Positions 1-5,764 are shown, counted from the stretch's first letter. The stretch is DNA of 9,929 nt from Parvularculaceae bacterium (GCA_004213235.1 SHAI01000079.1:1-9929), one strand, 5' to 3'. The notes: generated from the sequence alone by a model not told the origin. A program made the numbers and translations.

Positions 1-527
1 GTGCGCTGCTGCGACCTCAACGCATATTCATCCTGCTGCTCGCGGGAAACACCATACCGATCACTGACAATTTCTGCCGTTTCGATCATCTGCATATATG
101 TCGCTGGCATATTTTTCATCAACCAGGGATCAGGGGTGACAAACATCGCACTGGTCTGGTTCGTGGAGATCGAATCAAGCCCGCCCCCAATGACCACATC
201 CTGACCATCGGCGATGACCTGTTTCGCGGCAATCGCAATCGCCATCATTCCCGAAGCACACTGACGATCAACCGACATGCCGGAAACGCCAATCGGAAAA
301 CCGGCCCGTAGCGCCGATTGCCGCGCAACATTTTGAAATGCCGTACCCTGCTGAAGGGCAGCGCCAATAACCACATCCTCAATCTCTTCAAGATCAACTT
401 TGGCACGTTCTGCTGCATGTTTAACGGCATGGCCACCAAGGGTCGGTGCCGTGGTGTTATTAAACGCCCCGCGATAGGCCTTGCCAATCGGGGTGCGCGC
501 GGTTGAAACAATTACGGCTTCTCTCAT
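1..527 (-). CDS. Thiolase (acetyl-CoA C-acyltransferase), N-terminal part, cut by window edge
   Basis: This is the N-terminal 175 residues of a thiolase; the remainder lies beyond the left edge. Thiolases cleave a 3-ketoacyl-CoA with CoA to give acetyl-CoA and a shortened acyl-CoA, the last step of beta-oxidation, in the cytoplasm. The protein begins MREAVIVSTARTPIGKAYRG, the classic thiolase start. The nucleophilic cysteine is Cys90 in VDRQCASGMMAI, followed by a glycine-rich GGGLDSIS loop at about 114-121. The second cysteine and the His residues of the C-terminal half are outside the window. The ATG at 527 has AAAGGA about 8 nt upstream. Its position as the last known gene of a beta-oxidation cluster, and the acyltransferase-like sequence, favour a degradative thiolase over a biosynthetic acetoacetyl-CoA synthase, but chain-length preference cannot be told. 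A 328-bp gap separates it from the upstream gene, so it may have its own promoter. Confidence 0.93.
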   Translation of the reverse strand, partial: MREAVIVSTARTPIGKAYRGAFNNTTAPTLGGHAVKHAAERAKVDLEEIEDVVIGAALQQGTAFQNVARQSALRAGFPIGVSGMSVDRQCASGMMAIAIAAKQVIADGQDVVIGGGLDSISTNQTSAMFVTPDPWLMKNMPATYMQMIETAEIVSDRYGVSREQQDEYALRSQQR

Positions 528-855
528 GTCTGTGTCCTTTCAGTGCCGGATTTCAGTAACGGGTTCAGTGTTCAATCCATCATATCATTTTCAGCGGCGT
601 AAAGTTGGTCTGCATGTCAGAACGCCCATATCGCACAAGTTTGCCACATCTGTGCGCCGCGCCGTGTTTATAATTACCCACATTGCCACCGCCACCATCT
701 TGCAGAAATGAACCGATGATGACGACGCCATAATAGACGGGTTTATCCGTGCGCCGCCCCAGAATACCGCTATCTGCAAACCACCGCACATATGTCTTTT
801 TAGGCATTAGTTCACAGTACAGAAACGAAAACCTGGCTGCCGCTAAAGCTCAGAC
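528..855. other. 328-bp intergenic gap before the thiolase, with a doubtful 75-codon ORF
   Basis: This is the only long gap in an otherwise tight minus-strand cluster. It contains an open frame of 75 codons on the minus strand (807-580, starting MPKKTYVRW and containing a GGGG run), but no Shine-Dalgarno sequence precedes its ATG and I recognise no family. Its third-position GC (about 52% by my count) is no higher than its first-position GC, so it does not look clearly coding. A second minus-strand frame (791-591) is equally open. The thiolase-proximal end carries three TTCAGT copies (described separately). I found no convincing terminator after the dehydrogenase stop at 856 and no good sigma-70 promoter. 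The gap could be a long leader, a decayed gene or a regulatory region. Confidence 0.5.
539..569 (-). repeat. Three spaced TTCAGT (ACTGAA) repeats in the thiolase leader
   Basis: TTCAGT occurs at 539-544, 552-557 and 564-569, that is at 13- and 12-nt steps, just ahead of the thiolase start codon at 527. In mRNA sense these are ACTGAA copies, and the one nearest the gene overlaps the ribosome-binding site (ACTGAAAGGA). The middle copy is part of the 14-nt AACCCGTTACTGAA, which recurs with a 3-nt insertion ahead of the large acyl-CoA dehydrogenase at 5622-5638. The spacing is a little over one helical turn, as in a multi-site operator, but with a hexamer this short chance is possible. Confidence 0.4.
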
Positions 856-1761
856 TTAGTTTCCCTGCGCCTTGCCAATGAAATTGGCAATTGGGCCATT
901 CGAGTTTTCATAATAATGAACATTCGAGCGGTCGGAAATTCTGTCCCAATTCTGCGCCAGCGCTTCCGGCGTTTGTTGGTCAGGCGGCAGATAAATACCA
1001 TCTGTTTCGACGATATGCGCGCTCGCATAACCACCGCCAGCGCAAGAGATGATTTGACGGCTCGGCGCATCCTCACTTGCCAGGAACAAACAGGCCGCCG
1101 TAATGGCTTCCGGGGTTAACGCTTCCAACACGGCAGGCGGCATATTGAGATCTTCCGTCATTCGGGTACGCGCCGAGGGAGAAAGCAGGTTTGTCCGGAT
1201 GTTGAACTTCGCCCCTTCCAGGTGAAGCGCATTCATCAAACCAATCATCCCAGCCTTTGCCGCACCATAGTTCGTCTGGCCAAAAATGCCGTGCAAACCA
1301 GATGGCGAGGATGTGCAGACTATTCGTCCATATTGCTGCTCGCGCATGACATTCCACACCTTATGGGAGCAAAGCGCAGTGCCGATAAGATGGACGTCAA
1401 TCACCATCCGGTAATCGGCAAAATCCATTTTGTGGAACGTCTTGTCACGGAGGATACCGGCATTATTGATCAGAATATCCACACGCCCCCATTTGTCGAG
1501 AGCAGCCTTGATCATGGCCTCGACCTGAGCTTCATCGGTGACATTTGCGCCGTCAACAATTGCCTGACCGCCAGCATCATTAATTTCTTTGGCAACCTGC
1601 TCTGCCGGACCGAGCGAGCCGCCGGTGCCGTCGCGCGCGCCGCCAAGGTCATTTACGACCACTTTTGCCCCGCGCGAGGCGAGCGCCAAAGCGTGACACC
1701 GCCCGAGGCCATTTCCCGCACCAGTGACAATAGCGACCTTGCCGTCAAAATTGATGGCCAT
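856..1761 (-). CDS. Short-chain dehydrogenase, MFE-2 / HSD17B4-like (3R)-hydroxyacyl-CoA dehydrogenase
   Basis: This 301-residue SDR protein probably oxidises (3R)-hydroxyacyl-CoA to 3-ketoacyl-CoA with NAD+. The Rossmann motif TGAGNGLG is at 13-20. Asp38 at the end of the second strand favours NAD over NADP. NNAG is at 99-102, and the catalytic Ser152, Tyr165 and Lys169 lie in the segment TSSPSGLHGIFGQTNYGAAK. The segments NDLGG, NNAGILRDKTF and VHLIGT, and the long C-terminal tail, match the dehydrogenase part of eukaryotic peroxisomal multifunctional enzyme type 2 rather than FabG-type reductases, which are about 245 residues. The ATG at 1761 has AGGGAG 7 nt upstream, and the TAG stop of the preceding OsmC gene overlaps that site, suggesting translational coupling. 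With the MaoC hydratase two genes upstream it would form a split version of MFE-2. Substrate chain type is unknown. Confidence 0.9.
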   Translation of the reverse strand: MAINFDGKVAIVTGAGNGLGRCHALALASRGAKVVVNDLGGARDGTGGSLGPAEQVAKEINDAGGQAIVDGANVTDEAQVEAMIKAALDKWGRVDILINNAGILRDKTFHKMDFADYRMVIDVHLIGTALCSHKVWNVMREQQYGRIVCTSSPSGLHGIFGQTNYGAAKAGMIGLMNALHLEGAKFNIRTNLLSPSARTRMTEDLNMPPAVLEALTPEAITAACLFLASEDAPSRQIISCAGGGYASAHIVETDGIYLPPDQQTPEALAQNWDRISDRSNVHYYENSNGPIANFIGKAQGN

Positions 1762-1768
1762 AACAACT

Positions 1769-1775
1769 CTCCCTA
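1769..1775 (-). promoter_or_regulatory. Dehydrogenase ribosome-binding site overlapping the OsmC stop codon
   Basis: Read on the minus strand, the OsmC stop TAG (1775-1773) runs into AGGGAG (1774-1769), followed by 7 nt and the ATG of the short-chain dehydrogenase at 1761. The overlap fixes the start of the dehydrogenase and suggests that ribosomes finishing OsmC re-initiate on it. Confidence 0.7.
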
Positions 1776-2222
1776 GATATCAAGATGGGTAATGATTTCG
1801 GTCATTACCGAGTTTGCAATAAAACATTCTTTATGCGCCATATGGTGCAATTTTTGTTGTTCGTCCGCTAGCGGGGCATCATCAGAAAAAGTCACCCGCG
1901 GGCGCAGCGTGACACCGGACACCCAAAGCTTTCCAGCATCGTTTTTCGTCATGACACCGGTTGCATGATCCTTATACATATCCACGATAATACGCTTGCG
2001 GGCGCAGATCGCCAGAAATGTCAGCATATGGCAAGATGCAATCGAGGCAACAAACGCTTCTTCCGGATCAACGCACGCAGGATCCCCCAGAAAGGCCGGC
2101 GCTGCGGCTGCCTTCACAACCGCGCCATTATCGAACCGCCATTCATGGGTCCGGTTATAGTCATCATATGCAAAACCGGCCGTCTCCCGCTGCCAGGAAA
2201 TTTCCGCAATATGCTCCGCCAC
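1773..2222 (-). CDS. OsmC/Ohr-family protein (predicted thiol peroxidase)
   Basis: This 149-residue cytoplasmic protein is of the OsmC superfamily, whose characterised members reduce organic or lipid hydroperoxides with a pair of cysteines. Both cysteines are present: Cys64 in ASIASCHMLTFL and Cys133 in AHKECFIANSV, with Glu54/Glu55 upstream in the expected helix. The GDPACVDPEEAF segment at 47-57 is also family-typical. Length fits the usual 135-150 residues. The start is GTG at 2222, preceded by AAGGGAG about 9 nt upstream. It sits 32 bp after the MaoC gene and 11 bp before the dehydrogenase, so it is co-transcribed with beta-oxidation genes. A role in removing lipid peroxides or peroxide leaking from acyl-CoA dehydrogenation is inference. 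OsmC-like proteins outside the OsmC/Ohr groups may have other thiol chemistry. Confidence 0.88.
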   Translation of the reverse strand: MAEHIAEISWQRETAGFAYDDYNRTHEWRFDNGAVVKAAAAPAFLGDPACVDPEEAFVASIASCHMLTFLAICARKRIIVDMYKDHATGVMTKNDAGKLWVSGVTLRPRVTFSDDAPLADEQQKLHHMAHKECFIANSVMTEIITHLDI

Positions 2223-2254
2223 AAACCGGATACTCCCTTACGATAACATGATCG

Positions 2255-2710
2255 CTACACGAATTGCATGGTCAGCCATTCTGCGACCAGCGCCGGCTTT
2301 TCCTCGCCTTCAATTTCAACTTTTACATTGTATTTGAACTGCCACTGGCCAGGGCCGCGCTCGTTTGCCTCAGCCAGAACGAAAACGCCGCGGATGTTTT
2401 TCCCGGCGCGAACGGGCGACATGAGCCGTACTTTTTCGAACCCGTAATTAACGCCCATCTTCACCCCGTCGAGGACGAGAACCGCACCACCTGCGAGTTT
2501 TGACAGCATGGAAAGCGTTAGAAATCCGTGGGCGACGGTACCGCCAAATGGCGTTAACTTGGCGGCGTCTTCATCGACATGAATGAATTGGTGATCTTCG
2601 GTTACATCAGCAAAGACATTGATGCGCTCCTGGTCGATCTTCACCCAGTCGGAGACCCCGGTCTCTTTCCCAACCCAGTTGGGGATATCATCTACTTTGA
2701 TCACTGGCAT
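2255..2710 (-). CDS. MaoC/NodN-type (R)-specific enoyl-CoA hydratase
   Basis: This single hot-dog-domain protein of 151 residues is predicted to add water to trans-2-enoyl-CoA, giving (3R)-hydroxyacyl-CoA. The hydratase-2 signature is clear: the catalytic pair Asp39 and His44 in DVTEDHQFIHVD, then FGGTVAHGFLTLSML with Ala60-His61-Gly62. The N-terminal GVSDWVKIDQERINVFADVT and the NYGFEKVRLMSPVRAG segment resemble the NodN branch, including mycobacterial Rv0130 as I remember it. The ATG at 2710 has AAGGAG 7 nt upstream, and the stop of the preceding acyl-CoA dehydrogenase overlaps that site. Gene order places it directly after the dehydrogenase whose product it would hydrate and shortly before the SDR that would oxidise its product. 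I am confident of the family; the stereochemistry is inferred from the family. Confidence 0.9.
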   Translation of the reverse strand: MPVIKVDDIPNWVGKETGVSDWVKIDQERINVFADVTEDHQFIHVDEDAAKLTPFGGTVAHGFLTLSMLSKLAGGAVLVLDGVKMGVNYGFEKVRLMSPVRAGKNIRGVFVLAEANERGPGQWQFKYNVKVEIEGEEKPALVAEWLTMQFV

Positions 2711-2717
2711 GGGCGTG

Positions 2718-2724
2718 CTCCTTA
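2718..2724 (-). promoter_or_regulatory. MaoC ribosome-binding site overlapping the upstream stop codon
   Basis: On the minus strand the stop TAA of the acyl-CoA dehydrogenase (2724-2722) shares its two A bases with the Shine-Dalgarno sequence AAGGAG (2723-2718), which lies 7 nt before the hydratase ATG. This arrangement suggests coupled translation of the dehydrogenase and hydratase. Confidence 0.75.
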
Positions 2725-3861
2725 ATAACCGCGCATCAATGCGATACGATCAGCATGAAAAGCAGTATCGCCGAACATTTCCTGAGCGACGCGGATCCGC
2801 TTCAGGTAAAAGCCGATATCATATTCGTCAGTCATGCCGATACCACCATGCATTTGAACTGCTTCCAGGGCGGCCAGCTTTGCAACTTCGCCGGCTTTCG
2901 CCTTTGCAAGACTGCATGTCACGCCGGCCATACCAAACGCATCGTCAAGATCCTGCAGCGCCTTGAGTACGACCGACTTCACCAGTTCAATCTCCGAATA
3001 GAGATGCGCGGCGCGATGCTGTAGCGCCTGAAACCGACCGATTTCCAGGCCAAACTGTTTGCGCTCCTTGAGATAATCCATGGTCATACCAAAAGCGGCC
3101 TGGGCAGCACCGGACATTTCAGCGGACAGGCCCGCACGACCGGCGGCAAGAACACCCTCAAGCGCCTGATACCCATTATCGACATCCCCAATGACGTCTT
3201 CGCCCGTGGCATCGACCTCATCAAACGTCAGCCGCGCCGCGTTACGGCTATCAACCATGGACGTGCGCTCCGCAGACAGACCATTTGCCTTGGCATCAAC
3301 GAGGAACATCGTCACGCCCTCTTTCTCGCCAGCTGAACCACCGGTGCGCGCCGGGACAAGCACCTTGTCGGCAATATGGCCATCGGCAACAAAAGTTTTA
3401 TCGCCTGACAGCTTGAACCCGTTTCCCGATTTTTCAGCCTTCATATCGGTTTGCACCGGATTGTGCTTGTTCCCCTCATCAACGGCGAGTGCAACAACCA
3501 GCTCGCCGGCCGAAATCTGGGACAGGTATTCTTGTTTCTGACCATCATTGGCAAACTTCTGAAGCGCTGTTGCTGCGAGGATCGATGTCGAAACAAATGG
3601 TGAAGCTGTTAAGTTTCGCCCCATTTCTTCCGCGATCACCCCCGCACCGACAAAACCAAACCCCGATCCGCCATGTTCTTCATCGACGAGGATTCCGGCC
3701 CAGCCCATTTCGGCCATTTCCCTCCAGAGGCCCCGGTCAAAACCCGCTGGGTCGTTCTCATCGCGGAGTTTGCGCAGCGCAGCGACCGGCGCTTTATCCG
3801 CGAGGAAACCGTGAGCAGCTTCCCGGAGCATTTCTTGTTCTTCGTTCAGGACGAGGGGCAT
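2722..3861 (-). CDS. Acyl-CoA dehydrogenase, short (beta-type) subunit
   Basis: This 379-residue FAD-dependent acyl-CoA dehydrogenase-family protein catalyses, or helps catalyse, alpha-beta dehydrogenation of acyl-CoA. Visible landmarks: an N-terminal helical domain (LNEEQEMLREAAHGFL), the ERKQFG motif near 266-271, and HGGIGMTDEYD near 338-348, whose Glu346 aligns with the usual MCAD-type catalytic base. The C terminus (FYLKRIRVAQEMFGDTAFHADRI) lacks the EGT..IQ motif of homotetrameric enzymes and instead resembles the smaller subunit of actinobacterial heteromeric FadE pairs. I chose ATG at 3861. An in-frame TTG at 3876 adds five residues but would swallow the TTGGAG ribosome-binding site. 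It sits 11 bp before the MaoC gene. It probably partners the larger dehydrogenase at 4398-5603, from which it is separated by the MAPEG gene. The substrate is unknown. Confidence 0.9.
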   Translation of the reverse strand: MPLVLNEEQEMLREAAHGFLADKAPVAALRKLRDENDPAGFDRGLWREMAEMGWAGILVDEEHGGSGFGFVGAGVIAEEMGRNLTASPFVSTSILAATALQKFANDGQKQEYLSQISAGELVVALAVDEGNKHNPVQTDMKAEKSGNGFKLSGDKTFVADGHIADKVLVPARTGGSAGEKEGVTMFLVDAKANGLSAERTSMVDSRNAARLTFDEVDATGEDVIGDVDNGYQALEGVLAAGRAGLSAEMSGAAQAAFGMTMDYLKERKQFGLEIGRFQALQHRAAHLYSEIELVKSVVLKALQDLDDAFGMAGVTCSLAKAKAGEVAKLAALEAVQMHGGIGMTDEYDIGFYLKRIRVAQEMFGDTAFHADRIALMRGY

Positions 3862-3870
3862 TCTCGTATT

Positions 3871-3876
3871 CTCCAA
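3871..3876 (-). promoter_or_regulatory. Ribosome-binding site that fixes the acyl-CoA dehydrogenase start
   Basis: TTGGAG on the minus strand lies 9 nt upstream of the ATG at 3861. The longest open frame begins at the TTG inside this same motif, so that TTG is unlikely to be the true start and the ATG is preferred. Confidence 0.65.
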
Positions 3877-3899
3877 ATTATCTGTACACGCTAGATCAA

Positions 3900-3922
3900 T
3901 GTGCGCTTCAGTTCAGCGCACA
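3900..3922. other. Perfect 8-bp inverted repeat between the MAPEG and dehydrogenase genes
   Basis: TGTGCGCT (3900-3907) pairs perfectly with AGCGCACA (3915-3922) around a 7-nt loop. It occupies the 73-bp gap between the MAPEG stop (3935) and the dehydrogenase start (3861). In minus-strand RNA the stem is followed by ATTGATCT, not a uridine run, so it is a poor intrinsic terminator. It could be an mRNA processing or stability stem, a partial terminator, or an operator. The loop side includes another TTCAGT (3907-3912). Confidence 0.55.
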
Positions 3923-3934
3923 CCAGACCAGGCA

Positions 3935-4342
3935 TTAAACGGCAGGCGGCGGGGTCACCACAGCCCAGAAAATCATCAATGTGCCCACCAGCCCCGCCGC
4001 CCAAACGAGGGAGCGAATGACTGGCACGCCAGCGATATACACCACCGGGTAGACAAGGCGCGCCCAGAAAAACAGGCCGGCACCAATGGCGGTCAAGGCT
4101 GAAGTTTTGTCGGCCAGATGCGCAACCAAGACAAGCGGTATGAACAGCACCATGGCCTCAGTCATGTTTGCTTGCGCCCGGCGGGCCCGAAGGAGAAACG
4201 TCCCCTCCGGCGTGAGATCGTCCCGCGGCCCGAGGAGTGTTTTCAGGTCATACCGCAGATTGGCAAACACCGCTTGCGCCACAATAAGCGCCAGATAAAT
4301 GGCGACAGTGCCAATAAGATAGGACAGTTCGGTCATTACCAC
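3935..4342 (-). CDS. MAPEG-family integral membrane protein
   Basis: This 135-residue hydrophobic protein of the MAPEG family includes microsomal glutathione transferases and eicosanoid enzymes in eukaryotes and many uncharacterised bacterial members. Four membrane segments can be seen at about 7-27, 60-77, 83-104 and 109-129. The family signature follows the first loop: RARRAQANMTEAMVLFIP, with Arg55, Asn59 and Glu62 matching the glutathione-binding R-x(3)-N-x(2)-E pattern. A second conserved stretch is ARLVYPVVYIAGVPVIRS (94-111). The start is uncertain by two codons: GTG at 4342 is 5 nt after AAGGA, while an ATG at 4336 is 11 nt after it. It lies 55 bp after the large acyl-CoA dehydrogenase and 73 bp before the smaller one. 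A role in lipid or electrophile detoxification alongside the operon is possible but unproven. Confidence 0.85.
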   Translation of the reverse strand: MVMTELSYLIGTVAIYLALIVAQAVFANLRYDLKTLLGPRDDLTPEGTFLLRARRAQANMTEAMVLFIPLVLVAHLADKTSALTAIGAGLFFWARLVYPVVYIAGVPVIRSLVWAAGLVGTLMIFWAVVTPPPAV

Positions 4343-4397
4343 CGCGTTCCTTCATGCTTCAGACGAGTTTCACAGATGCCCATTACCGGGGACGAAA

Positions 4398-5603
4398 TCA
4401 CGCGCCCGGCAGTTCGAGAATCCGCTTTGCAATAATGTTGAGCTGCACCTCCGACGTGCCCCCTTCGATGGAGTTCGCCTTGGTGCGCAACCATCCGCGG
4501 GCAAGCTTGCCCTCGCTGGAACGTTCCCCTTCCCATTCCAGCCCATCGGACCCGGCCGCGTCCATGAACAGTTCATAACGCCGCTTGTTAAATTCCGTCC
4601 CGTAATATTTCAGCATGGATGAATTCGCACCAGCGCCCTGGCCCGCCTTGGCCTCGTCCTTGATCCGCTCAAGGGTCAGCATGAATGCCCAGCCGTCGAT
4701 TTCCGCCTGGGCCACCTTGCCACGCAGGATTGGATCGTTGAGACGGCCCTTGTCGTCGACACCAATGTGATTGGCCACAACTTCGCCAAGACCGCGCCCG
4801 CCGAGAAGGCCGCCGCCACCGCCGCCGATCATCTCGCGCTCATGGGTCAGAAGATATTTCGCCACGTCCCAGCCACGGTCCTGTGTCCCGACAATGGACG
4901 ACACGCCCGGCGCATATTCTTTTGGCGCTGTTGCATCGTCAAAGAAGGTTTCACAGAACGGGGACTTGCCGGAGATCAGCTTGATTGGCTTCGTCGTGAC
5001 GCCTTGTTGCGCCATATCAACGAGAATGAACGAGATGCCATCATGCTTTTTGCCGGAATTGTCGGTGCGCACCAGCACAAAGATCCAGTCAGACTGATCC
5101 GCGTAAGAGGTCCAGATTTTCTGGCCGTTGATGACCCATTGGCCATCTGTGTCCTCACACTTACACTGCAGCGACGCCAGGTCGGACCCCGCGTTTGGTT
5201 CCGAATAGCCCTGGCACCAGCGGATCTCACCGCGGGCAATCGGCGGAAGAAAATGCGCTTTTTGCTCATGGGTCCCGTATTTGAGAAGCGCCGGGCCAAG
5301 CATCCAGATGCCAAAGCTTTCCAATGGCGAGCGCGCATTAATGCGGCGCATCTCTTCCTTCAGGACCTTGATTTCTTCTTTCGCCAAACCGCCGCCGCCA
5401 TATTCTTTCGGCCATGCGGGCACGGTCCACCCTTTTGCCGCCATGCGGTCCAACCAGGTCTTTTGTGCCTCGGATTCAAATTTCCAGGTGCGACCGCCCC
5501 AGCAGATTTTGTCCTCCCCGCCGCCGCCATCACGCATTTCCTCTGGACAGTTGGCCTCCAACCAAGTGCGGGTCTCACTGCGGAACGTTTCAAGATCGCT
5601 CAT
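4398..5603 (-). CDS. Acyl-CoA dehydrogenase, FadE-like large (alpha-type) subunit
   Basis: This 401-residue acyl-CoA dehydrogenase is the first gene of the catabolic cluster. Its features, in order: an N-terminal helical domain with VPAWPKEYGGGG (61-72); the FAD/substrate segment GYSEPNAGSDLASL (132-145); WVINGQKIWTS (156-166); GWDVAKYLLTHERE (244-257); and the C-terminal RTKANSIEGGTSEVQLNIIAKRILELPG (373-400) with the EGGTSE FAD-binding turn. Glu255 in LTHERE sits where isovaleryl-CoA dehydrogenase keeps its catalytic glutamate, and no glutamate falls at exactly the usual MCAD position before EGGT (Ser there by simple counting). A run of six glycines (260-265) follows directly. The ATG at 5603 has AAAGG about 8 nt upstream. 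It is likely to partner the smaller dehydrogenase two genes downstream; both resemble alpha2beta2 FadE enzymes of actinobacteria. Activity and substrate remain inferred. Confidence 0.92.
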   Translation of the reverse strand: MSDLETFRSETRTWLEANCPEEMRDGGGGEDKICWGGRTWKFESEAQKTWLDRMAAKGWTVPAWPKEYGGGGLAKEEIKVLKEEMRRINARSPLESFGIWMLGPALLKYGTHEQKAHFLPPIARGEIRWCQGYSEPNAGSDLASLQCKCEDTDGQWVINGQKIWTSYADQSDWIFVLVRTDNSGKKHDGISFILVDMAQQGVTTKPIKLISGKSPFCETFFDDATAPKEYAPGVSSIVGTQDRGWDVAKYLLTHEREMIGGGGGGLLGGRGLGEVVANHIGVDDKGRLNDPILRGKVAQAEIDGWAFMLTLERIKDEAKAGQGAGANSSMLKYYGTEFNKRRYELFMDAAGSDGLEWEGERSSEGKLARGWLRTKANSIEGGTSEVQLNIIAKRILELPGA

Positions 5604-5621
5604 TATGTTCGCCTTTTTACC

Positions 5622-5638
5622 TTCAGTAACAACGGGTT
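5622..5638 (-). promoter_or_regulatory. Leader element shared with the thiolase leader
   Basis: Minus-strand AACCCGTTGTTACTGAA lies 18 nt upstream of the large dehydrogenase ATG. The thiolase leader has AACCCGTTACTGAA (565-552), identical except for a missing GTT, 24 nt upstream of its ATG. Same orientation and similar placement ahead of two genes of one pathway suggest a common cis-acting site, such as a repressor operator. I recognise no known regulator motif. Confidence 0.4.
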
Positions 5639-5733
5639 ATGGGCGCGCGCCAGCATCGTTCGCCGCGCACTTTCCAAAATTGCGGATCCCATTATGCAAG
5701 GGAGCGGCGATGTGTTCGATAACTTTCAGCAGC

Positions 5734-5755
5734 AAAAACTGCGGCGTTTGCGCCG
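5734..5755 (-). terminator. Probable Rho-independent terminator after the DUF1674 gene
   Basis: On the minus strand CGGCG (5755-5751), a CAAA loop and CGCCG (5746-5742) form a short GC-rich hairpin, followed by CAG and TTTTT (5738-5734). It begins about 10 nt after the DUF1674 stop codon. A second inverted repeat, CGCGGTT/AACCGCG (5760-5766 and 5777-5783), overlaps the end of that gene just upstream. The stem is only 5 bp, so strength is uncertain, but position and the uridine tract fit. It would insulate the acyl-CoA dehydrogenase operon from DUF1674 transcription. Confidence 0.5.
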
Positions 5756-5764
5756 AGGTCGCGG

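Noticed and set aside
1222..1776. 184-codon open frame on the plus strand
   Set aside because: It is antisense to the short-chain dehydrogenase with intact catalytic residues; no domain is recognisable in the plus-strand product.
3862..3876. TTG start giving a 384-residue acyl-CoA dehydrogenase
   Set aside because: The TTG is part of the TTGGAG ribosome-binding site for the ATG at 3861, and no other Shine-Dalgarno sequence precedes it.
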